From Ensifer adhaerens (lineage in GTDB: Bacteria > Pseudomonadota > Alphaproteobacteria > Rhizobiales > Rhizobiaceae): a stretch of DNA of 64,000 nt. Shown here one piece after another: positions 26,097 through 34,260 of this stretch. Numbering within the stretch: the stretch's first letter is position 1; every line of letters starts with the position of its first letter. Location of the stretch: positions 124,001 to 188,000 of the forward strand of contig NZ_LAZS01000004.1 of the NCBI RefSeq assembly GCF_002007205.1, in the 5' to 3' direction. The notes under the pieces are model-generated. The model was not told the DNA's origin and ran no database searches. It saw nothing but the letters and a program-made list of their open reading frames with translations. The position numbers and the translations under genes were made by a program.

Positions 26097-28013
26097 ATGA
26101 CACTCAATACGGGGCTGACGACGCTGCACGAGGACGAGATCGCCAAGCACCAGGCGGTGGCGCAGGGGCTGGTGACCAAACTCATCATTCTGGAGCGCGA
26201 TGATCCAGCCGCCGGCACGACGCTTGCCGGCACCGGGCGCCGCTTCGTGTCCACGGTTTCGACCGGCGGCCAGCGGCGCACGCGCGAAGTCGAGTTGACC
26301 AAGACGGTTCAGGCTGTGCGCCAGGGCGACCCGATGCTGTCGCCGGCCCAGCATGCGCTGCTCTATCGCACGCGCCGCGGTATCCAGGTGGCGCTCGCCG
26401 TCGCCGATGTCTTCGCGCGCCAGACGAACCTTGAGCAGTTGCAGGCAAAAAATGCGACTTCGCCGCTCGGTGGAGAAGAGGCGAACCAGTTCAAGGCGCT
26501 GCTTTCGGCGTCGGCCTATGTCGCCGCTTTCACCCTTGCTGCCTATCTCGGCTCGACGCTTGCAGGTGAGGGCGAGCCGGTCGACGATGCTGTCGAGCCC
26601 GACTTTCTGTTCGACACGCCGCAGGACGCGCTGAAGAGCCTGATTTCGGCGCTCGATCGCGGTCTTGCCGGGGCCCCCGATGATCTGGCGCTGACCGCCC
26701 GGGCGCGGGCCTTCTCGCGGGTGGCGATCGAAGGGCTGATTGCCCGCAAGGGCCGCTTCACCGGGCTGCAGAGCTTCGAGAATGTTCACATCCGGCTCGA
26801 CCAGGACGATTTCACGCTCAACGGCTTCGACGTTGCTCCCGGCCAGAAGCGCAAGCCTCTGGTGATGACCTTCAAGAAGCCCGAGGAGATCATCGGCAAC
26901 CACATCGCCAAGTATCAGGCGCTGAAGCTTGCCAAGATGCTGATGGCCTATGACTTCGACCGGCAGATGAACCCATTCGTCGAGCTTGGCGGCTTTCTCT
27001 TCACCTTCATCGGCGACGGCATGCCAGGCACCGGCAAGACCATCCTGATCCAGATGCTCGCCGGCATGCTCAACGATTATTGCGAGATCGCCGGCTACGC
27101 CTTCCACTACGAGAATTTCGGCGTCGACCAGATCTCATCCTACCAGGGCAAGTCCGGCCAGAACTGCAAGGAGTTCGTCAACAACGTCATCAATCCGCGG
27201 GCGATCGGCTTCGGCACGATCGACGATGTCGACCAGGTGGCGGCGAAGCGCTCCGACGATCGTGCGTCTGCCGGCCAGCACGAGGTGACGGCGGTCTTGA
27301 TGGAGAGCTTTGCCGGCGCCTCGACGGTCGTTCGCGGCAACTGCACCTTCGGCATGTTTTCCAATTACCCTGAAAATGTCGACGACGCGCTGCGCCAGCG
27401 CGCCGGTGCCCGCTGGCTGGTCGACGGACCGCAGACCGAGGACGACTATATCGACATCTTCGCGCTGCTCGTCGGGAAGAACCACAAGATCCCGCTCGGC
27501 GAGCACCAGCTGTTCGAGGGGCAGGAGATCAAGCGCGCGGTCGCCCAGTCCTATGCCGAGCATGCGCGACCGAAGGAGGAGGGCCTTGTTGCCGTCTGGG
27601 AGCGCTACGAGAAGAAAAAGGGTGCGATCGCCTCGCTCGCCGATGTCGGCGCCTATCTGCACATGATCAAGGAGGCCGAGCCGCGCTTCACCGGCCGGGC
27701 GATCAAGAACATCACCGACGCGATCAAGCTGAGAGCAATGGACGTGGAACTGCCGGATGACTGGTTCAAGGATGCCGGCTCGTTCATGCACAAGGGCTAC
27801 GACGAGAAGAAGGCGATGATCGAAGCACTGCGCGGCCCGATCACCATCGACATGGTGCTGCAGGAGATCAACCGCTACGCCGACAGCGAGTTCCGCTACA
27901 CCGACAAGTCGGACGATGCCGCCGTCACCGACATCATCCGCCGCGAGCGCCAGCGCGAAAAGGCAATCCGGGAGATCGAGGCGATGAAGCGCGACGGCCG
28001 GTGGCAGGGGTGA
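26097..28013 (+). CDS. AAA+ ATPase of unknown function
   Basis: A 638-residue cytoplasmic ATPase. The first ~290 residues are a helical region without known motifs. One AAA module follows: Walker A GMPGTGKT with Lys314, Walker B in GTIDDVDQV with Asp376-Asp379, a sensor 1 Asn in FSNYPE, an arginine-finger-like ALRQRAGARW, and a sensor 2 Arg in RFTGRAIKN. The SNYPENVDDALRQRAGARW stretch parallels the TNRPxxIDxAxxRR of classical AAA remodelers (p97/Vps4/Msp1 type), so a protein- or complex-remodelling role is likely. The start is ATG 26097, two bases after the previous stop, with AGG seven bases upstream. Confidence 0.85.
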   Translation: MTLNTGLTTLHEDEIAKHQAVAQGLVTKLIILERDDPAAGTTLAGTGRRFVSTVSTGGQRRTREVELTKTVQAVRQGDPMLSPAQHALLYRTRRGIQVALAVADVFARQTNLEQLQAKNATSPLGGEEANQFKALLSASAYVAAFTLAAYLGSTLAGEGEPVDDAVEPDFLFDTPQDALKSLISALDRGLAGAPDDLALTARARAFSRVAIEGLIARKGRFTGLQSFENVHIRLDQDDFTLNGFDVAPGQKRKPLVMTFKKPEEIIGNHIAKYQALKLAKMLMAYDFDRQMNPFVELGGFLFTFIGDGMPGTGKTILIQMLAGMLNDYCEIAGYAFHYENFGVDQISSYQGKSGQNCKEFVNNVINPRAIGFGTIDDVDQVAAKRSDDRASAGQHEVTAVLMESFAGASTVVRGNCTFGMFSNYPENVDDALRQRAGARWLVDGPQTEDDYIDIFALLVGKNHKIPLGEHQLFEGQEIKRAVAQSYAEHARPKEEGLVAVWERYEKKKGAIASLADVGAYLHMIKEAEPRFTGRAIKNITDAIKLRAMDVELPDDWFKDAGSFMHKGYDEKKAMIEALRGPITIDMVLQEINRYADSEFRYTDKSDDAAVTDIIRRERQREKAIREIEAMKRDGRWQG

Positions 28014-28061
28014 TGGTGTCCGGCGTCTGGGTCGTGCCCGATTCCGGGAGTTGGCTTTGGG

Positions 28062-28110
28062 GCACGTCCCCTCTCCCCGCTCGCGGGGAGAGGGTTAGGG
28101 TGAGGGGCAG
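28062..28110 (-). repeat. 49-bp REP-like inverted repeat, left copy
   Basis: Contains the hairpin CCCCTCTCCCCG / CGGGGAGAGGG followed by TTAGGGTGAGGGGCAG. Its reverse complement differs from the copy at 28533-28581 at about five of 49 positions. The GAGGGG at its end is seven bases before the TTG of the DUF559 gene and would serve as that gene's ribosome-binding site. Confidence 0.85.
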
Positions 28111-28113
28111 ACC

Positions 28114-28521
28114 TTGAGAGGCGCGAATACAAAAGAGACCGAACGCGCCCGGCTCCTCAGGCGCTCTGACAACGAGACCGAAGCCGTCTTGTGGTCGGAG
28201 CTGAGAGGACGTCGCCTCAACGATTACAAGTTCGTGCGGCAGTTCCCGATAGGTCGCTATTTTGCCGATTTCGCCTGCCGGGATCACCATCTCGTTGTCG
28301 AAGTCGACGGCAGTCAGCACGCGGATAGAAGTAGCGATTCAATTCGCGATATGTACATGGTGGCCAACGGATGGAGTGTCGTTCGCTTCTGGAACACACA
28401 TGTTCTGAAAGAGTGCGGGACGGTTCTTGAGACGATTGTCGCAATCCTGGAAAAGCGGCTGACGGACGAAGTGAGGGCAACGGATTTGACGTTCATTCCA
28501 GCGGGCGGAAGACATGATTGA
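28114..28521 (+). CDS. DUF559 endonuclease-like protein
   Basis: A 135-residue protein of the DUF559 family, related to very-short-patch-repair nucleases and the PD-(D/E)xK fold. Family features: RARLLRRSDNETEAVLWSELR (helical N-terminus), FVRQFPIGRYFADFACRDHHLVVEVDG with the predicted catalytic Asp and Glu-x-Asp, H in GSQH, and VVRFWNTHVL. Translation would start at a TTG at 28114, using GAGGGG inside the flanking repeat. The gene lies between inverted 49-bp REP-like repeats and interrupts an otherwise compact operon, so it looks like an inserted cassette. Function unproven. Confidence 0.85.
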   Translation: MRGANTKETERARLLRRSDNETEAVLWSELRGRRLNDYKFVRQFPIGRYFADFACRDHHLVVEVDGSQHADRSSDSIRDMYMVANGWSVVRFWNTHVLKECGTVLETIVAILEKRLTDEVRATDLTFIPAGGRHD

Positions 28522-28532
28522 GCCATGGCGAG

Positions 28533-28581
28533 TTGCCCCTCACCCTAGCCCTCTCCCCGCAGGCGGGGAGAGGGGACGTGG
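28533..28581 (+). repeat. 49-bp REP-like inverted repeat, right copy
   Basis: TTGCCCCTCACCCTAGCCC, then the CTCTCCCCG / CGGGGAGAG hairpin and GGACGTG. It is the inverted partner of 28062-28110 and lies 12 bases beyond the DUF559 stop codon, where its hairpin could also end the DUF559 message. Confidence 0.85.
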
Positions 28582-28614
28582 CGTACGCGACATCTGTGCT
28601 ACAGGGGATGTCGT

Positions 28615-29904
28615 ATGAAACGCCTGCTCGAAGCGGAATTGATTTATGGACGGCTGCTCGATATTTCCGAGCCGCACCTGATCGCGCGCTACAACAAGGC
28701 ACTCGAAGGTTTCGGGCTGCGACCTACGGCGCTGACGCAATTCAGCATCGACATGACGGGTTTTTCGCCCGAGATTGCCGAGGAAATAGGCGATCGCGAC
28801 TATCTCGATCCAAACCGGGTCAACCGCCGTTTCATCATCATGACGCCGGAGCAGGCGGAACTGCCGTGCGTGCATACGAGCTTCTCCAACACCGCGGCGC
28901 TGATGCACGAATTCTTCAACGCCAACAGCCGGGCGATCAACGCCATCACGATCAAGGATGCGCTCTACGGCGAGATCGAGGATTCGGTCTCGATCGTCGA
29001 CGACATCGACGACCTGCTCTCTATCAATGAAGTGCGCTTCCGGGTGCTGTCGGCCGAAGACATGCTCGGCAAGGCGGCCGAGCTGCGCGGGCTGGTTGAC
29101 CGGCTGAAGAAAGTCCCCACGGCCTGGGCCGATGACGAGATGCTTACCCGCATGGTGGAACTCGCCAAGCTCACCGGCGATATCCGCCAGAACGCGCTGG
29201 TGCCGGATCAGCTCGTCTTCCGCCACGAAGCCTTCTGGGCCAATCATTTCGGCGGCGTCTACGTCTTCCTCGACGACAAGACGACGACGGTCATCTGCGA
29301 TCCCTCGGTTCCAGGCTTTCGCCGGTCGCGGCCCTGGCAGGTGAGCTACGTCGCCATCAGCGACCACGCCCGGATCTACGATTTCCTCGCTTCGACCAAG
29401 CGGCTGCAATTGCCGCAGGCATCCTGGGTCGAGGAGTCAGGGCTTTACCAGCATCGCGCCGACATGGTGGTGCGAGGGCTGATCAACGAGAACGATCCGA
29501 CGGCCGATCTTGCGAATGCCGACCGCATCTGGCTGCAGACCTGGATGCATCGCAACGCCGCGGCTGTCGCCAAGGACGGCGCCTATCCGTTCCTGCAGGA
29601 GATGATCCGCACGGTCACGGCGACCGGCACGATCAAGATGCAGGACGTGGCGCCGGCCAACCGCTTCATGCTGGTGCGCGCAGCACCCGCCCATCCGGAC
29701 CAGTGGCTGGTCAACCGGCTGATATCCCAGCTCGTGCCCCGTGATTTCGTCTCGCGCTTCGTCTTCGACAAGCAGGGCTTCTATGACGCCTACGAGCGAT
29801 ATAGCGAAAGCTTCAAGGCCTATGTTGTGGCGACGCTGACCGGCACATATCTGAAAGACAAGGCGGCCTTCCGCCACAAGCTTTACGGCCTCAGAGAGGA
29901 ATAG
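28615..29904 (+). CDS. DUF6638-like protein, fourth gene of AAA+ operon
   Basis: A 429-residue soluble protein without signal peptide or membrane helix. I believe it belongs to the uncharacterised DUF6638 family; the function is unknown. Noticeable parts are LEAELIYGRLLDISEPHLIARYNKAL at the N-terminus, the acidic EIEDSVSIVDDIDDLL near residue 120, a beta-like WANHFGGVYVFLDDKTTTVI around residue 215, and a helical C-terminus. AGGGG seven bases before the ATG is a good ribosome-binding site. It ends three bases before the DUF2333 gene. The DUF559 cassette separates it from the ATPase gene with which it probably works. Confidence 0.72.
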   Translation: MKRLLEAELIYGRLLDISEPHLIARYNKALEGFGLRPTALTQFSIDMTGFSPEIAEEIGDRDYLDPNRVNRRFIIMTPEQAELPCVHTSFSNTAALMHEFFNANSRAINAITIKDALYGEIEDSVSIVDDIDDLLSINEVRFRVLSAEDMLGKAAELRGLVDRLKKVPTAWADDEMLTRMVELAKLTGDIRQNALVPDQLVFRHEAFWANHFGGVYVFLDDKTTTVICDPSVPGFRRSRPWQVSYVAISDHARIYDFLASTKRLQLPQASWVEESGLYQHRADMVVRGLINENDPTADLANADRIWLQTWMHRNAAAVAKDGAYPFLQEMIRTVTATGTIKMQDVAPANRFMLVRAAPAHPDQWLVNRLISQLVPRDFVSRFVFDKQGFYDAYERYSESFKAYVVATLTGTYLKDKAAFRHKLYGLREE

Positions 29905-29907
29905 GAC

Positions 29908-31131
29908 ATGTTCGACCCGATCGTTGCGTTTTTCCAGCGTGTCTTTACCGCGATCGGTCGCGGCATCGGGCTCGTCGTTGCCTGGTTGCTCTGGCCGTTC
30001 ATTGCGGTCGGCAACTGGTACCGGCAGCGCAGCTGGATCATCAAGGGGCCGATCGGTATCGTCCTCTTGGGTCTGATCTTCTTCTACGGCTACTTCATCT
30101 GGCAGACCCAGGCCTGGACGAACTTCAACGAAGACTATGTCGACCGCTATAACCTGGCCGAGCGGAAAGTGCCCGCCGGCTCGCCGATGAGCGGTCCTGG
30201 CGCTCCGTCGACGGGTCAGGCGACGACCGGCGGCGCCAGCAACCTTGCGGGCGTGGCGGCGCAGCCGCAGGAATCGACACCGGAGGCGCTCGCCGCCGTG
30301 CAACTGCCGGCCGGCACCGTCTGCCAGACCTCGGCGATCGTCGACGTCACCGCCGATCTCATCGACTTCAACGTCAACGAGAACGCCTGGATCTCGTCGA
30401 TGCTGCTCTACAAGCTCGGCTTCTTCGGGCTCGATTGGGACGACACGCCCTGGCTCGACAACAAGGCGTCATTCCAGCGCGGCATCAATCAGGCGATCCG
30501 CCGGACGTCGGTGGAACTGGTCGATTCGCTCGGTCGCGTGCGCGGCACTTCGGGCATCAACAATGCGCTGCAGAGCGCGCGCGGCAATCTCCAGTTCGAC
30601 GAGGAGACCTGGTACTTCGGCCTGAACCCGTTCGGTCCGAAGACCCCGACGCCGAGCTTCTACCGTGCGGCGATGAGGGACCTCCGGTCCTTCAACGCCT
30701 CGCTCAGCAAGTGCGAGGCGATCTTCGACGGCCGTTCCGACAACCTGGTCGAATTCCTCGACCGCGTCGCCAACGACCTCGGCAACACTTCGGCGATCCT
30801 GCGCGAGCGCTCGGAAAACCACAATGGCGGCTGGTTCGACACGCGCGCCGACGACCGCTTCTGGTTCGCCTATGGCCAGCTCTACGGTTATTACGGCATT
30901 CTCTCGGCGGCCGGTGCCGACTTCGACAACGTTGTTGCCCAACGCGGCCTGCTTCCGATCTGGACGGAAACGATCAAGCAGCTGCGCGCCGCACTCCGCA
31001 TCCAGCCGTGGATCATCTCCAACGGCGAGGAAGCGGGCTGGATCATGCCGACGCATCTGGCGACGATGGGCTTCTATACGCTGCGCGTGCGCTCCAACAT
31101 CGTCGAGATGCGCGACATCCTCGCCCGATAA
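29908..31131 (+). CDS. Membrane-anchored DUF2333 family protein, last gene of AAA+ operon
   Basis: A 407-residue protein. A hydrophobic N-terminal stretch (residues about 10-36) and a true membrane helix (about 46-67, IGIVLLGLIFFYGYFIW) are followed by a Gly/Ala/Pro-rich linker (about 90-125) and a large DUF2333 domain, recognised from NGGWFDTRADDRFWFAYGQLYGYYGIL near residues 308-334. Function is unknown. It would put the operon's products at the inner membrane with the DUF2333 domain most likely in the periplasm. The ATG follows the previous stop by three bases and uses GAGGAATAGG. Confidence 0.82.
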   Translation: MFDPIVAFFQRVFTAIGRGIGLVVAWLLWPFIAVGNWYRQRSWIIKGPIGIVLLGLIFFYGYFIWQTQAWTNFNEDYVDRYNLAERKVPAGSPMSGPGAPSTGQATTGGASNLAGVAAQPQESTPEALAAVQLPAGTVCQTSAIVDVTADLIDFNVNENAWISSMLLYKLGFFGLDWDDTPWLDNKASFQRGINQAIRRTSVELVDSLGRVRGTSGINNALQSARGNLQFDEETWYFGLNPFGPKTPTPSFYRAAMRDLRSFNASLSKCEAIFDGRSDNLVEFLDRVANDLGNTSAILRERSENHNGGWFDTRADDRFWFAYGQLYGYYGILSAAGADFDNVVAQRGLLPIWTETIKQLRAALRIQPWIISNGEEAGWIMPTHLATMGFYTLRVRSNIVEMRDILAR

Positions 31132-31242
31132 ACGGGACCGGGCGGACGGCTGCGGCGAAGTTCCGACGGCCGTCCTTGCATCATCACCAGAACGCGCCTC
31201 CAATGGCGCGAACAAGAAGCGATCCCGGGGAGGGGAGATGCC

Positions 31243-32922
31243 ATGGCGGAGGTGAAGTCGGATATCGAGATTGCGCGCGCGGCGAGGAAAAAGCCGATTC
31301 TGGAGATCGGCGCTGCGCTCGGCATACCGCCGGAGGATCTGCTGCCCTACGGCCATGACAAGGCGAAGATCAGCGCCGATTTCATCGCCCGCCAGCGCGG
31401 GAAGAAGAACGGCCATCTGATCCTGGTGACGGCGATCAACCCGACGCCGGCAGGCGAAGGCAAGACGACAACGACCGTGGGCCTCGGCGATGGGCTGAAC
31501 CGCATCGGCAAGAAGGCGATCATCTGCATCCGCGAGGCGTCCCTCGGGCCCTGCTTCGGCGTCAAGGGCGGTGCTGCCGGCGGCGGTTATGCGCAGGTGG
31601 TGCCGATGGAGGACATGAACCTCCACTTCACCGGCGATTTCCACGCGATCACCTCGGCCCACAATCTGCTGGCGGCCCTGCTGGACAACCACATCTACTG
31701 GGGCAACGAGCAGAACATCGACGTCCGTCGTATTTCGTGGCGGCGGGTGATGGACATGAACGACCGGGCGCTGCGCAGCATCGTCGGCTCGCTCGGCGGC
31801 GTCGCCAACGGCTATCCGCGCGAGACGGGCTTCGACATCACCGTCGCCTCCGAGGTCATGGCGATCCTCTGCCTGTCGACGGACCTGAAAGACCTGGAAA
31901 AGCGCCTCGGCAACATCATCATCGGCTATCGCCGCGACAAGAGCCCGGTGTTTGCGCGCGACATCAAGGCCGATGGCGCCATGACCGTGCTGCTCAAGGA
32001 CGCGATGCAGCCGAACCTGGTGCAGACGCTCGAGAACAATCCCGCCTTCGTCCATGGCGGCCCGTTCGCCAACATCGCCCATGGCTGCAATTCGGTGATC
32101 GCAACGACGACGGCGCTGAAGCTCGCCGACTATGTGGTGACGGAAGCCGGTTTCGGCGCCGATCTCGGGGCGGAAAAGTTCTTCGACATCAAGTGCCGCA
32201 AGGCGGGGCTGAAGCCCGATGCAGCGGTGCTTGTCGCGACCGTGCGCGCGATCAAGATGAATGGCGGTGTCAAGAAGGACGACCTCGGCCGCGAGAACCT
32301 GGAGGCCCTGCGCAAGGGCTGCGCCAACCTTGGGCGGCATGTGCAGAACGTCAAGAAGTTCGGCGTACCCGTCATCGTCGCGATCAACCACTTCACCTCC
32401 GACACCGAGGCAGAAGTGCAGGCGATCAAGGACTATGTGGCGACGCTCGGCGCCGAGGCGGTGCTGTGCCGTCACTGGGCCGAGGGATCAGCCGGTATCG
32501 AGGAACTGGCGCGCAAGGTGGCAGCCTTGGCCGAAGGCGGGCACTCGCAGTTCTCGCCGCTTTATCCCGACGACATGTCGCTCTTCCACAAGATCGAGAC
32601 GATCGCCAAGGACATCTACCACGCAAGCGAGGTGATCGCCGACAAGTCGGTGCGCGACCAGTTGCGCAACTGGGAGGATCAGGGCTACGGCCACCTGCCG
32701 ATCTGCATGGCGAAGACCCAATATTCCTTCTCGACCGATCCGAACCTGCGCGGCGCTCCGAGCGGCCATGCGGTGCCGATCCGCGAGGTCAGGCTTGCCG
32801 CCGGCGCCGGCTTCATCGTCGTCATCACCGGCGAGATCATGACCATGCCCGGACTTCCCAAGGTGCCCTCGTCGGAAAAGATCTTCCTGAACGAGCAGGG
32901 CTATATCGAAGGGCTGTTCTAG
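31243..32922 (+). CDS. fhs: Formate--tetrahydrofolate ligase
   Basis: A 559-residue enzyme that makes 10-formyl-tetrahydrofolate from formate, THF and ATP for one-carbon metabolism. Typical stretches: [24 protein letters not shown] (nucleotide-binding loop), [56 protein letters not shown] and PTAQYS-like [12 protein letters not shown]. The start is secured by GGAGGGGAG just before ATG 31243. It stands alone 111 bases after the DUF2333 gene. A rhizobial palindrome overlaps its stop codon. Confidence 0.96.
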   Translation: MAEVKSDIEIARAARKKPILEIGAALGIPPEDLLPYGHDKAKISADFIARQRGKKNGHLILVTAINPTPAGEGKTTTTVGLGDGLNRIGKKAIICIREASLGPCFGVKGGAAGGGYAQVVPMEDMNLHFTGDFHAITSAHNLLAALLDNHIYWGNEQNIDVRRISWRRVMDMNDRALRSIVGSLGGVANGYPRETGFDITVASEVMAILCLSTDLKDLEKRLGNIIIGYRRDKSPVFARDIKADGAMTVLLKDAMQPNLVQTLENNPAFVHGGPFANIAHGCNSVIATTTALKLADYVVTEAGFGADLGAEKFFDIKCRKAGLKPDAAVLVATVRAIKMNGGVKKDDLGRENLEALRKGCANLGRHVQNVKKFGVPVIVAINHFTSDTEAEVQAIKDYVATLGAEAVLCRHWAEGSAGIEELARKVAALAEGGHSQFSPLYPDDMSLFHKIETIAKDIYHASEVIADKSVRDQLRNWEDQGYGHLPICMAKTQYSFSTDPNLRGAPSGHAVPIREVRLAAGAGFIVVITGEIMTMPGLPKVPSSEKIFLNEQGYIEGLF

Positions 32923-32973
32923 AGCATCCTGCCTTCAAGTGGAATCGTTTGCGGGCGGAAAGATGCTCTAGAA
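32917..32973 (+). repeat. Rhizobial palindrome overlapping the fhs stop codon
   Basis: Perfect 12-base arms TTCTAGAGCATC (32917-32928) and GATGCTCTAGAA (32962-32973), 33 bases apart. The left arm contains the fhs TAG stop. This AGAGCATC type of element is frequent between rhizobial genes. Confidence 0.7.
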
Positions 32974-33002
32974 TCAAATCGCTAGACCGTCCTGCTTGAC
33001 TG

Positions 33003-33041
33003 AAAAACGACGCCGCGCATCCGGGTGGATGCGCGGCGTCG
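33003..33041 (-). terminator. Strong terminator between fhs and the DUF1993 gene
   Basis: A perfect 15-base stem CGACGCCGCGCATCC / GGATGCGCGGCGTCG with a four-base loop. Its T run lies on the minus-strand side (AAAAA at 33003-33007), so it mainly ends the DUF1993 transcript, though it will also stop fhs read-through. Confidence 0.85.
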
Positions 33042-33069
33042 TTGTGTCCGGGTTCTTCCGCGGCGGAGA

Positions 33070-33579
33070 TCAGGCGGTGAGGCTGAGGTAGTCCGCCTTG
33101 CCGATCGGGACGCCCTTGTGGCGCAGGATGTCGTAGACGGTGGTCAGGTGGAAATAGAAGTTCGGCAGCACGAATTTCTGCAGGTATTCCTCGCCCGTGA
33201 GCGTCACCTTCAGCGTCGGGAAATTGAGCACGACTTCGCGACTGTCGCTGTCGTCGAGATCATCAGGGCCGACCGTTTCGAGGAAGGCGAGGGTCTTGGC
33301 GATGCGCTGGCGCAACTCGTCAATCGTCTTTTCCTCGTCCGGAAAACGGGGCACCTCCAGCGACGTCAGGCGGCCGACCAGACCCTTGCTCGTGTCGCTG
33401 ACGCGCTGCACCTGGCCGGCAAGCGTCAGCATATCGGGCGCCAGCCGGGCATTGACGAGATCGTCGGTGGAGATGCCGTTGTCGCGCGCGTAAGCCTCTG
33501 CCTTGTCGAGCAGTTTGGTAAGGACACCAAGGCCGCGGACGAGTGCGGGAATGGAGAGTTGGTACATCGTCAATGCCAT
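33070..33579 (-). CDS. DUF1993 domain-containing protein
   Basis: A 169-residue helical protein of the DUF1993 family: MYQLSIPALVRGLGVLTKLLDKAEAYA at the N-terminus, PDMLTLAGQVQRVSDTSKG, and LPNFYFHLTTVYDILRHKGVPIGKADYL at the C-terminus. The family has a DinB-like four-helix look with possible metal-binding His but no settled function. The frame extends to 33639. ATG 33579 is taken because the family begins MALTMYQ and AAGGAA lies seven bases upstream. Its neighbours are unrelated. Confidence 0.82.
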   Translation of the reverse strand: MALTMYQLSIPALVRGLGVLTKLLDKAEAYARDNGISTDDLVNARLAPDMLTLAGQVQRVSDTSKGLVGRLTSLEVPRFPDEEKTIDELRQRIAKTLAFLETVGPDDLDDSDSREVVLNFPTLKVTLTGEEYLQKFVLPNFYFHLTTVYDILRHKGVPIGKADYLSLTA

Positions 33580-33782
33580 GACAGATTTCCTTGAGACTGG
33601 GCGCAAAACGGGTGGATCTTCCTCGCGTATTTGGGACACCGGGTGCGGTCCTGCAAGGCGGCCGAACCGGTATCTTTGCTTTCAGGGAAGCACCGGTTGG
33701 ATCGAAGCGTGTGGCGACTATGGTCAGGGCAACCGGTCTCGTGCATTGATCTCCCGCAGATGAACGCATCAGGGATGCCGCG

Positions 33783-34235
33783 ATGACGCCAGAGGAACTC
33801 CAGGCCTATCTTCATGCCCACATTCCACTGTCGGCGGCGATGCAGGTCCAGGTCGACATGGTGTCGGACGAACATGTGCGGCTCTCGGCTCCCCTAGGGC
33901 CCAATATCAACCATCGCGAGACGGTCTTCGGCGGCAGCGCCTCGGCGCTTGCGATCCTCTCGGCCTGGTCGCTCCTGCACGTGCGGCTCAGCAAAAGCGG
34001 CGTGGCGGCGCGTCTGGTGATCCAGAGCAATCGCATGGACTATCTGAAGCCGGTCGCCGGTACCTTTGCTGCGCGCTCGTCGCTGGCGGATGCCGGGCAA
34101 TGGCCGGGCTTCCTCCGCCTGCTCGAACGGCGGGGCAGGGCGCGGGCGGTGGTCGTTGCCGATCTCCTTGACGGCGAAGCTGTGGCCGGTCGCTTCGAGG
34201 GTGAGTTTGTTGCCCTTGGCCATGACAAAGGCTGA
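33783..34235 (+). CDS. YiiD-like putative thioesterase (hotdog fold)
   Basis: A 150-residue protein resembling the C-terminal thioesterase domain of YiiD: LQAYLHAHIPLSAAMQVQV, the APLGPNINHRETVFGGSASALAILSAWSL core with its conserved Asn-His and Gly-Gly residues, and LVIQSNRMDYLKPVAGTFAA. Hotdog proteins of this type hydrolyse acyl-CoA or acyl-ACP thioesters, but the substrate is not known. The gene is a single unit, convergent with the extensin-family gene 25 bases downstream. Confidence 0.72.
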   Translation: MTPEELQAYLHAHIPLSAAMQVQVDMVSDEHVRLSAPLGPNINHRETVFGGSASALAILSAWSLLHVRLSKSGVAARLVIQSNRMDYLKPVAGTFAARSSLADAGQWPGFLRLLERRGRARAVVVADLLDGEAVAGRFEGEFVALGHDKG

Positions 34236-34260
34236 TCAGCGGTCGAGCGAGGACGCCTTC

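Larger units (their letters stand above)
28062..28582. mobile_element. Putative DUF559-REP cassette
   Basis: The DUF559 gene with its two inverted 49-bp repeats makes a unit of about 520 bases between the AAA+ ATPase gene and the next operon gene. No transposase is encoded and I cannot see a clear target-site duplication, so calling it mobile is inference from structure and position. Confidence 0.45.

Noticed and set aside
28062-28582. A complete insertion sequence
   Set aside because: No transposase is encoded and no target duplication is evident. Only the term cassette is justified.
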